Below, in pieces: positions 10,819-20,784 of a DNA stretch of 64,000 nucleotides; within the stretch, counting starts at the first letter, position 1, and every line of letters starts with the position of its first letter. The translations under genes and the position numbers were made by a program. Source of the stretch: Trametopsis cervina (lineage: Eukaryota > Basidiomycota > Agaricomycetes > Polyporales > Irpicaceae); the NCBI GenBank assembly GCA_022385755.1, contig MU278349.1, positions 992,001-1,056,000 on the forward strand, written 5' to 3'. Below the pieces are notes generated by a model. It was not told where the DNA came from. It searched no databases and saw only the letters and a program-made list of their open reading frames with translations.

Positions 10819-13378
10819 ATGAAATATGTCGCCTTGCTGAGCGGCGGTAAGGACAGCTGTTACAATCTGCTTCACTGTCACAAGAATGGCCATACCTTAG
10901 TAGCGGGAGCGTCTCTCGGTCCCCAGCCTGGCACAGGTCCGGCATTTTTCTGTGCATGTCTCTATTCTGGATTCCGACTGTCATGTATCAGACGAACTTG
11001 ATTCCTACATGTACCAGACAGTAGGCCAAGATGCAATTGAATATGTAGCCCAAGCCCTAGACGTGCCTCTTTATAGAAGAGTAATATCAGGAACTGCGGT
11101 AGATCTCAGCTCTGAGTATGGCTCTCGGAATGCATCCTCAAATGGTGCACTCGAAGGCGACGAGACCGAGGACTTGTATGCACTTTTAGCCGAAGTCAAA
11201 GTGGGCTCTCTCCTACACATTTCTGTTCGTGACTATGACTAAATTACCCGTCTCAGGCTCAACATCCCGAAGTTCAGGGGGTGTCCGTAGGAGCAATCTT
11301 ATCCAATTACCAAAGAATACGAGTAGAACATGTGTAAGCACACTATTCTCTGACCACTGTCTTCAGCAACACCTAAGGATGTCCAGCTGCCGGCGGCTGT
11401 CCTTGACCCCACTGGCCTATCTCTGGCAAAGAGACCAAGGAGAACTACTGTCAGAGATGGTTGATGCAGGCTTGGAGGCTATTCTCATCAAAGTTGCCGG
11501 CATTGGATTGACCACTGCGCATCTCGGGCGGACTCTTGGTCAAATGCAACCCACTTTGCTTAAGCTTGTGAGTGCTATTCATCGTCAGAACGAGCCATCC
11601 AATAATGCATGCGCCAGAATGAGTTGTATGGGTCTCATATCTGTGGTGAGGGTGGAGAATACGAAACGCTCACACTGGACTGCCCGCTGTTTAAGAAACG
11701 CATTAATCTGTAAGAACGGCCATGAGGGTCACGACGCCATACTGAAGTTTCAGCAGGGAAGAGACTGAAACTGTAATTCATTCCGACAATGGCTTCGCCA
11801 CGGTAGCATACATGCGTATCAAGAGAGCGACACTAGTGCATAAAGAAGAAGTAGACGTCATGCCTGCTATACCTGCCCTTCTAGACGAACATTACGAAGA
11901 AATCCGAGACTCAGTCGAGCACGCTATCAAGTCTGAGGAGCTATCACCTCCGCCAGAGTATGAACCGGAAGATGCCATCCTGTTTTTCCCCGATTCAAGT
12001 CGACGCTTAGGCCAATGGGTGACTGTGAATGCTTCACGACAGCTTTTATTGATGGAAGAACTGTCCCTAGAAGACGAGGTGGCTCAGTGCTTTGCGTCGC
12101 TTCAAGGTACTCCAAGATTATAATCACTGGGGTCTTGCGCTAATAGTCACAAATAAAGCGCGTCTCAAGGAGTTCTCTCTGGACATATCCCATTGCGCCA
12201 ACATCAACATTTTCCTCTCTTCCATGGACTACTTTGCCCGTGTCAACGCAGTGTATGGGTCCTACTTTGGGAGCAGCCCCTCCGCTCGCGCATGCGTAGA
12301 GGTCGCCCTTCCCGAACCCTTCCGAGTGAAACTCGAATGTACTGCGTATATTGAAGAGTCGACATCCGACCGTCAAGCCTTGCATGTTCAGGCCCTCAGT
12401 TATTGGGCACCGGCTAATATCGGTCCTTATTCTCAAGCAGTAATAGTATGTACCGTCTTCGGCTCACTCTTTCGCAACAATCAATAATAGTCAACACGAT
12501 CTCCTGACGTAGGTAAAAGACCAGCGCATTTTCATTTCCGGACAAATTGGGCTACAGCCTCGCAGTTTATCGCTACCCTCACCGCAGTCGTTGGCTTTAG
12601 AAACCGCTCTAGCATGTCAGCATGTGGATCGTGTGACCAAGGCATTGAAAACTAACTCCGGAGGTGGCTGGGAAGGACACGTTCAGCTGGCTCTCTATTG
12701 GATACAAAATTTTGCCGACCTTCCTCACGTACGCGCTGCTGTCAAAAATTTGGTACGGTTCACTCATATACGGGTGTTACGATGTATTAGACTGAAACGT
12801 GCTTATCAGCACGGCAACACACCAACACTTTTCCTAGGCATCCCTGCGCTTCCGAAAGGGGCTCTTGTAGAGAAGCAGGTCATGTTACACACTGGCCGTT
12901 TCCTTGTGCCAGTTGATGATGAGATAGAAGTCAAAACAATCAACCCTGAGGTAACTGCAGGTAAGATGGGAGTAAGCGTACTTGGCTCAATGCTCACGAG
13001 ACCTACCATTCCTAGGGGAAGTATCGAGTCCAACTGCATTGGTACATTGGACGAGATCCGTGTTCGCGAACAATGCCTCCCCTGTGACATTGCTTTGCAT
13101 TCGAGGCGAGATCGATGAAATGACTGAATCACAACTTGCAGCCCAACTTCCGAACCTGTGGGATAACGCATTATCCATCCGTGCATTTTACCGCCCCTCA
13201 TCCACCATCGGTACGTCCTACATATTGACTGATGACTGCTTAACTCAACCCATGCGCAGACTACCCTGACTTCATGCTGAGCGACCGCGACTTACCTACT
13301 ACCGCGATTCCTTGCCACTTCGTCGCCACAACCTCACGCGACGATTGGGACCTCGTCCTTTGTATACTAGGTATATAG
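10819..13378 (+). CDS. DPH6: Diphthine-ammonia ligase
   Basis: ATG at 10819 opens with the ATP pyrophosphatase loop LLSGGKDSCYNLLHC (SGGKDS at residues 8-13). The family signatures HPEVQGVSVGAILSNYQR and HICGEGGEYETLTLDCPLFKK follow. The C-terminal half contains two RidA/YjgF-like segments, the first marked by WAPANIGPYSQA and FISGQIGLQP. This is the fungal Dph6 architecture. The enzyme uses ATP and ammonium to amidate diphthine on elongation factor 2, the last step of diphthamide synthesis in the cytosol. Introns are frequent; the first begins after ...PQPGT and the next exon resumes ELDSYMYQT. The stop at 13376-13378 follows DWDLVLCILGI. It is divergent from UBA1 and convergent with the transporter, 132 bp away. 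Confidence 0.92.
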
Positions 13379-13510
13379 TAGTGTAACAACTCAAGGTCAT
13401 GTACATTGTAACCAGGTGTGCAGGTCCAAATAGTAAGAGAGATGCGAGAGCCCAGATGAGGAAAGTAGCCGCCACCATACAAGATGTGCATACAAGGTCC
13501 AGACCGCGGA

Positions 13511-16049
13511 CTACGGAGTCCCCTCTGATTGTAGCAGCTTGATCTCGGCAAGACGACGGCGCATCTGTTTCTCTGTTCGCGTAGGCGGAACCATACGAGC
13601 AACCACTGCACCAAACTATGGGGGAGCAGCTTAGTAAGGCGGTAGCACATTGCAATAAACGGACTTACCAATGCGCACAATCCACCAAAGCGTAACACCC
13701 ACGCAACTCCATTCTTCCCGTAGTAGGTGTTGTGGTTTCCAGGATCACCCTCGATGTCTGAATCTACAGTCCTGAATATGGCGCTGGATACTAGAGCGAC
13801 CTGCAGGTAATACAATGAGAAAAAAGTTCGTCCTGCATCGAGTTACTTACAATGAACTGCGGGAACACAATGGCCAGGTTGTGTATACCCAGAATAGTTC
13901 CTCCAGCGACAGGGTCCTCATCCGGCGAAGCAGTGAGTTCGTTGTCAAAGGATCTTCTGCGACGAAGAAGCGGTTCTCGTTCGCTGCTAATGCCGCTTGG
14001 ACGTGCTGGTGTGGATACTGTTCGGCTATGCGAAGGACGCCTTGATTGATGTCGAGGAGGTCCATTCTCGGGGGTGTCTTGTTCACGCTCTTTGAGGAAC
14101 TAAGAATACATCAGGTCATGCTGCCAGATGCGTAATGGGGATCTAACCTCCATGATGATCGCGAAAGGCACCCAGCACGCAACAGCCCAACATATACCAA
14201 CGAGACTGACGGCAATCGTCGCCTTAAATAGCCATGAGCAATGCACACACCAGTAAGCCACATGGGACCACATACCTGCCAAACCTTCGTGATGAAGAAA
14301 GTCGATAGTGTGATGGCCGCAAACAGGAGCATAGCACCGGTCCAGATATTCCTCAAGAAGAAAGGCATGAATGGGAGCTTCAAAGGTTCCCCTTTGCGAG
14401 CTGCCTCGGCACGCCATTCCTGTACGGTAGCCTTCAATCGAGCAAACTCAATGTCCTCATCTTCATCGCCGTCATGCGCCAGTAACCGAGCGTCACGCTG
14501 AGTGAGACGAGGCAACAGAGTGCCAGCAAGAACAGCCACTGGATACAATCCAATGAGGAGGGGAAGCATGTGAGGCCAAAATCCATGACGTACCGACACT
14601 GTAGATTGACATTGCGAACTCGCCCGTGCGGGTAGCTAGTTCATTGTCAGGCTCGTGGCCAAGTTCATACGCCATCACTTGTCCTATGTACGTGGTTCTG
14701 AGGCGGGGATAAAGCACTTGAAATGACGAGAAGGGAAGCTGCACTCACGCATAGAAAAGGAAAGGGAACCTGGAATAACAGTGAGATCTTGTGAAGACTG
14801 GAGCCAAATGCATATCTCACCATCCCATGAAAGCGAACACTTGAACATAGCAAACACGTCGGATTGGTTTTGGTAGAGCAATAACTGCTTGTTGAATGTT
14901 CCTAAGAACGTCCAAAATCTTGCTACTGTAGAAGCCTTCAACACCTTGCATTCCAATGGAGCCAAGCATGCTCACCTCTTCTCAGCACGGAGAACGTCCT
15001 CGCGAGACTGCTCCTCCTGCGACCAACAGGTGATCCAAACAGTAATAACCAAGAGTATTATGCTGATGACGCAAAACTTGCGGAACTGATCGCCACCCAA
15101 GAGGCGAAGGATAGGCATACTTGCCAATGGGAGGAATCCAAATCCAAATCCGACAATGTTGCCGGCATTTGTCATCCTACTGTGCCAGGCGTTCGCAGAA
15201 TTGAGCTGTTCAGGCGGCGTGACATCCAGCAATAGGTTACGCAAGGATGCTTGTAAGGCATTGAGCGCGAAATCAAGAAGATAGAATGATACAATGGCAA
15301 GGATTATCGCCGTATTCTTTACCTATAACCGTAGGGGGCGTGAGGTTAGTTTAAACTTAGCAAAAGATAGCGTACGTCTTTCGTCCACTGCGGGTCCCAG
15401 CTTCCCTTGCCTCCGCCGAATAGGTCCACGAAGAACGCCGCGAGATCTTGACAGTACGCAAGCGTGAATGTAGATACGACTAGTACTATCGTGGAAAGAA
15501 CAACCCAGTATCGTCTACGATACTTGGACCGTGAAGCGTCAGAGATTGCACCTATTGCCAGACATATAGAAGGTCAATACACGTAACCCCGGGATGAATG
15601 TCACACGCACCGATGACTGGTTGAGCGATGAGACCGCTTATGGGGCCGGCAAGCCATACGAGACTCGTAAGTTGTTCAGAGAGACCAAGCGAGAGGAGAA
15701 AAGGGGTTCCATAGCTTGAAAGTTATATGAAACATTAGAATGCACCACACACAACGAGTATAGTGACACACCCCAGCTCAACCGTCCAAGCTATCTGCGC
15801 ACCCGCCATGGATATGCTCAACTTAATGAGATCCATCGTCGACATGCGCTTTCCCGACGGGTTAATATCCTTCACTTTTCCATTAGCCCCTGCACTGAGC
15901 TCTGCGCTGTTCGTAGCCTCCGGGGGCATTGTAAAGGAGCGATCTCGCTCCACTGAGTCACTCATCCTCACTCGTTTCTTCTGTCTCGATGGCCATGCAA
16001 TCTGGGTGGTCGGGTCCGGGTCTGCGTCGGTGTTCGCAGGGAACGTCAT
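13511..16049 (-). CDS. MFS/GPH alpha-glucoside or sucrose transporter, Sut1-like
   Basis: ATG at 16049 (MTFPANTDADPDPTTQ) starts a soluble N-terminal tail of about 90 residues before the first membrane segments. Recognisable pieces are KLSISMAGAQIAWTVELGYG (helix 1), LVWLAGPISGLIAQPVIGAI and SRSKYRRRYWV, the cytoplasmic RxxYRRR motif after helix 2 typical of GPH sucrose/H+ symporters. Also seen are ANAWHSRMTNAGNIVGFGFG and YIGQVMAYELGH. About twelve membrane segments are expected from the family and several are visible. The last exon ends MVPPTRTEKQMRRRLAEIK and stops at 13511. Fungal relatives such as S. pombe Sut1 import maltose and sucrose with protons at the plasma membrane; the substrate here is inferred. 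An ATG further upstream, at 16151, lies in the same open stretch but looks like leader. Confidence 0.85.
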
Positions 16050-16552
16050 GGTTGAGCGAAAGAAAGACGGGACGCGCTGACAAGAATGGGAGAGGTGGCG
16101 AGAAGAGGGCAGTATTTGTAGCGAATTGTACGTATGATCGCGGACCGCCACCGTGGCTTCTGCATGGCACCTCCAGACGAGAGGATATGGTAATCGGCTT
16201 TATCCGAGCTATACCCGTGCCTAGATCCTCCGCCAACTTTTGCGATACAGTACTGGCCAATACTCACATGCCTGCATGCACGATCTTCACGCCAGCCGAA
16301 CACTAGATGAATACATGCATTGAACGCGATACTGATTATAATGCGGCTCCAAAATATTACGTAGTGGTACAAAATTATACGGCTGAGTTGCACTACAATG
16401 TCCGGGGAACCATTAGTAACGAGGTAATAATGTTAGGGTGGGCGGAGGATGATATCTAACAACTCCAGTCCCTGCCGCAGAACGAGGCCATAATAAGCCC
16501 GCGGGCAACAGATAACCTAGACGAGAATGCCTTTGGCCTGTTATTGCTGAAC
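16050..16552. other. Intergenic, transporter promoter
   Basis: The sequence is upstream of the transporter and downstream of the first homeodomain-like paralogue. No coding frame is supported. The transporter-proximal part is pyrimidine-rich on the minus strand. Nothing else is evident. Confidence 0.45.
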
Positions 16553-18070
16553 CTAGCGAAGGACCAAACCAAGTGAGGCATACGCGCCGCTTTTGATCTC
16601 TTCGAAGAAAGAAAGACTTTTCTGCATACGCTTGTCGAAGTCGTCCAATGATATCGGTGAACTGATCGCTCCTGCAGAGCTCTCGGAATTTAATCCGTCG
16701 AGAACAGCTGTGGCAAGGTTCCTAAGCATGGCCTGTCGCGGGTCGATTGCAGTAGCTATAGGATGCTCTGGAGAAGCTGATGGCAGCGTTCTTTCAACTT
16801 TTTCCTCTGTCATAGTAACATCATGAGATGACGGCAGCTCCGCTACTGGTGATGTGGGACTTCGTGGTAGAGGATTTACGATGGGACGAACAGCTGACTG
16901 TGTTTTGCCCAAGGAGCTCGACGCAATGCCGGTGAAAGAAATGGGGCGGGTATGGCTGTCGATAAAAAGCTGCGAGCTCCTACTCCCTCGGAAAAGCGGT
17001 GGAGGAGGAACATCGCACATCTGTGGCTCACGGTCCTCGGCTCGAGCAGCGACCCATTGATGTATGTGAAGTGGTGGCGCAGATATAGGTAGTGCGAGAT
17101 GCGCTGGGGGAGTTATCGGAGAAGGCGGGAGAGGAACGAAACGCTCAGAGGGCGAATAAAGCGCCATTTTGTCTTTACGACGAAGCGGCTCCGGAGAAGC
17201 GGTCGCGTCAGGCGTCGGTAGCGGTATCGTAGGCTAGGTCAAAGAATAGTATACATGCATGAGGAGAGTTGTTCTGTACCTGACTGGATGTTACTCACCG
17301 CTGCTGGCTTTAGACTGTTTAGTTGTACCCAGTTCTCAATATCGTCTTTGTCGGCTTTGATGGCTCGACTCCATACTTCGAGGGTATTAGCGTCAGGGCG
17401 AGGATTTTCCTGATACAAGACCGACAAGAGCACAAGCTTTTTCGCGTCCAGGCTGGGCCATACTAGGTGCAGCGCATGCAAAGAGAGACGATCAGCATCA
17501 TATCTACTTTCTGTTAAAACAGAAGACGCACATATGTTTGCGGTAGTCAATGTGTTACTTCCTTGACTGCTGCTTGCTCTGTCCTTAACCGCAAGCTCTG
17601 CGATTCGTTCATCCAGATGCTTAGCACTGCGTCGCCTGGAGCCGAACCATCTCGTCAGGTCGTTGAGAGTGTAATATTCTGCACCCGGTTTTGTGTGAAT
17701 CCTCGAGAGGAGCTCACGCTTCTGCTCAAGAGTTGGCTGAGTAGTAACATGGTAATAGTACTCTATAGCATGCGCGAGTTAACTATTCGTCTGACCGAAT
17801 GTCGATAGCCTATATCTCACCTTTGATCAGCGAAGAGGCTTCGTAAGGAAGGACACGACGCGGCTTTCTCTTCTTCGCAGGTAGTTCGCCGACTTGTTCG
17901 ACTTTTGGCGTTACAGAATGAAGAGTTTGTCCAAGAGATGAGACGTGAGGAGCAGATACTGAGGGTGTACCGGTCTGAGGGAAAAGGAAGGTAGAAAAGA
18001 TTGAATGACTTCCGTACAAGCTTGGGTCTGTCTTCGTCTGGGTATCACTGGAGATGGGTGAAAGCGACAT
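16553..18070 (-). CDS. Double homeodomain-like protein, tandem paralogue 1
   Basis: Four exons (17821-18070, 17532-17762, 17299-17462, 16553-17233) give 441 residues. Introns are in phases 1, 1 and 0, as in the next two genes. After a disordered N-terminus with a basic patch (PAKKRKPRRVLPYEA), the first segment runs from LPYEASSLIK through EYYYHVTTQP and KPGAEYYT to LTRWFGSRRR. This resembles homeodomain helix 1, an extended loop and a WFxxRR recognition helix. A second segment, ILWPSLDAKKL to VWSRAIKADKDDIENWVQL, also fits a degenerate homeodomain fold. A Pro/Ser-rich tail follows, with PLPTPDATASPEP, and the end is FFEEIKSGAYASLGLVLR. Nuclear DNA binding is inferred from fold resemblance only; targets are unknown. 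I recognise no named orthologue. Confidence 0.75.
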
Positions 18071-18428
18071 GTAAATGTGTTCGTTCCTCTGTTTTCAGAA
18101 CGGATGGATAGGTATTGAAAAGCTGTCAGAGTTGCTGGAGGATCCTGACACTGATCATAACGCGTTGCTGGTCTGTCTCATTTGAATCTCGGTCGAAATG
18201 CAATCTCGGCAAGCAGCCGATAATGCCTGTTACGGTAAATGCGAAAATTTATTTTCCATATGGTATTGCAAAATTGAAACCTTCTCGTCGGTAGCTACTT
18301 CAAATTCCAGCTCGAAAATATTGCTATACGAAGCCTCTCTTGTACTTGATGAGGATGTTAGTGATACACGATAGAAGAGTCAATGTTGCTTTTCTGAAGT
18401 ATATTTCCGCTGTCACCCAGAAAAACGC

Positions 18429-18438
18429 GTGACGTCAC
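18429..18438. promoter_or_regulatory. CRE-type palindrome GTGACGTCAC
   Basis: A perfect 10 bp palindrome contains TGACGTCA, the CRE/ATF bZIP consensus, and overlaps an ACGCGT hexamer just 5' of it. It lies about 360 bp upstream of the paralogue 1 start codon. Function is inferred from the motif only. Confidence 0.4.
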
Positions 18439-18459
18439 AACATGCTCCCGACGTGTATA

Positions 18460-18469
18460 GTCACGTGAC
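18460..18469. promoter_or_regulatory. E-box palindrome GTCACGTGAC
   Basis: A perfect 10 bp palindrome centred on CACGTG, a bHLH consensus, lies 21 nt from the end of the CRE-type palindrome in the same promoter. Function is inferred from the motif only. Confidence 0.4.
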
Positions 18470-18732
18470 CCCGTCTTCTGAAGGTGGTGAGTAGGCGACG
18501 CCATGGTACTGAGAGTACATTGGTGTGCGACAACTGGGAATAATCGAACAACAACCTCATGGGACAGTAACTTAGAGTAATACAGCATCCAAAAATAACG
18601 AGCCACCGGTCATCCTAAAATCCAGCCTATACCACCGACCGACCACGCAGCAAGTGTCGTATACACTTACGCCGCTCTAGTACATTACACTGAACTACAA
18701 CAAAAGTCTCATCAAAAAAATCTCCAGCTGGA

Positions 18733-20087
18733 CTAGCCATCCCCTGGTATTAATGACGGAAGTAGGCCAAAGGCAGCGTAAGTACCACTCCTGATCTCTT
18801 CGAGAAAGGTTACGGTGCCCCGCATACGATGATTAAATTCTTCGAGCGACATCTTCCCAGTTTTCATAGGTTCCTGTGGTTCGCGTAAAGCCAACTGAGC
18901 CATGACAAAGGATGAGAGCTCCTGTATCAAAGGCCTTCGCGTCGTACATCCTAGAGCAGGTTGGTCAGGCAATGACAGGTTTGGAACTTGTTGCTGTGGC
19001 GGCAACGAGGTCGCCTGGATTGATGGTCCCAGATGCACGCCAGGGTCATTGGAGGCAAGAAGCTCAAGATTGTTGTCCTCTGAGAGCATGCGGTCGCCGT
19101 CAAGTTCCTCTTGAGACGAAGAACTCGGACCCGGATGAGATGGTAGGCGGTCTTCTCCATCTCCGCGGTGCGAGCGTAAGGTCATACCATATTTCGAGTT
19201 TGATGATATAGATGATCGCACGGGGGAGATCAGGTCGATAATTACTGGTGCCTCCTTGTCAGGAGTGCACTTTCTTTGTGCAAGCGACCCAATGGTGTCA
19301 GACCGAGCTTGGGAAGGCTGGGGTAAAGCAGTTAGCACATCATGAAGGTAAAGGCGGTCAAAGCGAAGTACTTTAGAGCTGGTTCTATTTACACCAAAGA
19401 CATACAGCCAGTTTGCAATATCCTTCTTCTTCACTTTCAGCGCTCTGCTCCATACAGCGATGACTGATTGGTCAGGTTGAGGCTCATCTTTGTTCAAGAC
19501 GTATAATTTCTTCACTGCTTTTGCGGTCAATGATGGCCATACTTCAGACAACGAAGCCCAACCTATGAGTACGCGGAAACGAGTAAGACCTTCAATGTGA
19601 CGCACAGATTTTGGCCACAGGCGTCCCTATTTCGCCGTGGGGCCTCATCCTCTTGAACTGCAGGGTATCCGGCCCCGTGGACGGTTGCTGTAGCCGTAGC
19701 AGTTTCCTGGCTTCTGCTACACGTCGAGAGCTGCATAGATCTCTTATATGTCTGCTAGTATACCACTCCGCTCCCCGTATAGACACTACCCGTTCGAGAA
19801 GACGTTTACGCTGCGTTGGATCGGGATTGATAGTGACCGTACGACAATATTCTAAGGGCCAGGTCAGCTTCCCGTCTAATCGGCAATCGAGCAGCAGCCA
19901 ACACACCATCCAGTATATGCCTCGCTTCCAGGGGGAGATTTCGTCTCCCGGGGCCGGAAGTTGCAAGTATTTCCTCAATGTCGGAGGAGGATGCTCGATT
20001 TTGCTCATACCACGATAGAGATGTACTTCGCTTCGCATCACCTGGGTGCATGGAGCTGCGAGGTGTTCTTCTTGAGGGGCCGCTCAT
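18733..20087 (-). CDS. Double homeodomain-like protein, tandem paralogue 2
   Basis: Four exons (19907-20087, 19606-19851, 19393-19541, 18733-19317) give 386 residues, with introns in the same positions and phases (1, 1, 0) as its neighbours. The first segment, LPLEARHILDEYCRTVT through RGAEWYTSRHIRDLCSSRR, aligns with paralogues 1 and 3, but the WF of the recognition helix is replaced by LC. The second segment, ILWPSLTAKAVKKLYVL to VWSRALKVKKKDIANWLYV, is intact. The tail is Ser-rich and lacks the PLPTP box of the other two. It ends FLEEIRSGTYAAFGLLPSLI. A function as a DNA-binding or dimerising partner is speculative. The splice site chosen before WPSL makes this junction match the other two genes; an acceptor 19 nt earlier is also possible. 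Confidence 0.72.
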
Positions 20088-20784
20088 GATCGAGTCGAAA
20101 GGGAAAGCTATCTACTCCGTAAACAAGTATCGCACAGCTATTCCCCATGGTCCCACCAACTGTCATTTCTGTTCCCACGACGTAACTCTAGTTTACGTAT
20201 ACCTGGGGTAGACAATGGCTTCTGGATTAGGGGCCAGTACATGTTGTGTGGACGGACAAAGTGCTTACTTGCGAGACGTAAACCCTGGACTCACTCTGTG
20301 ATTGAGCTGGCATTCTGAGTGTGTTCTATCCTCCAAACTTTCGATAGATAGGATAGAACATCCAGCGGACCCAGAATACGTGCACCGCAGCTCATTCCCG
20401 AGGATAAGTGCTGCAATGGCCGCCAATATTTCGAGAACCTGTCGAGGGTGCTGCAAAGCCTATTTTGTCGGGATCAAAGGAGAGATGTGCATTGGTATTT
20501 CCAAACATTGTCGTCGTACACTGTCACGTATAAATGAGCGCATTACGCGTAGGGTCACATTTTGTCACAGCGTGTTCGTTCGACATAATCCCTTGATATC
20601 AGAAGACCACATAAAACGGAGAGATTATCTGAGTACACGCCATTACAAGATCTAGGCATAATGCATCAATAGGACAGCAGATATGCAAGATATACAAAAC
20701 AACAGAGATGTATAAAGTTTAAGATTCAACCTGTCACTCTACGAGCTGGGGAGCCCATGATCGACGTGATGACACTGTTTGTAG
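20088..20784. other. Intergenic between paralogues 2 and 3
   Basis: These 697 bp carry the 3' end of paralogue 3 and the promoter of paralogue 2. There is no supported coding frame. A 10 bp inverted repeat is listed separately. Confidence 0.5.
20322..20360. repeat. 10 bp perfect inverted repeat upstream of paralogue 2
   Basis: Arms TGTTCTATCC (20322-20331) and GGATAGAACA (20351-20360) are perfect reverse complements with a 19 nt spacer, 235-273 bp upstream of the paralogue 2 start codon. It could be a dimeric operator-like site or a leader hairpin; neither is proven. Confidence 0.5.

Larger units (their letters stand above)
18071..18732. other. Intergenic between paralogues 1 and 2
   Basis: These 662 bp hold the 3' end of paralogue 2 and the promoter of paralogue 1 (both minus strand). 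No coding frame is convincing. Two perfect 10 bp palindromes are listed separately. Confidence 0.5.

Noticed and set aside
13261..13815. 184-codon minus-strand frame at the transporter 3' end
   Set aside because: It reads through an intron. Splicing after FGGLCAL to FGAVVARMVPPTRTE gives the proper transporter C-terminus with stop at 13511.
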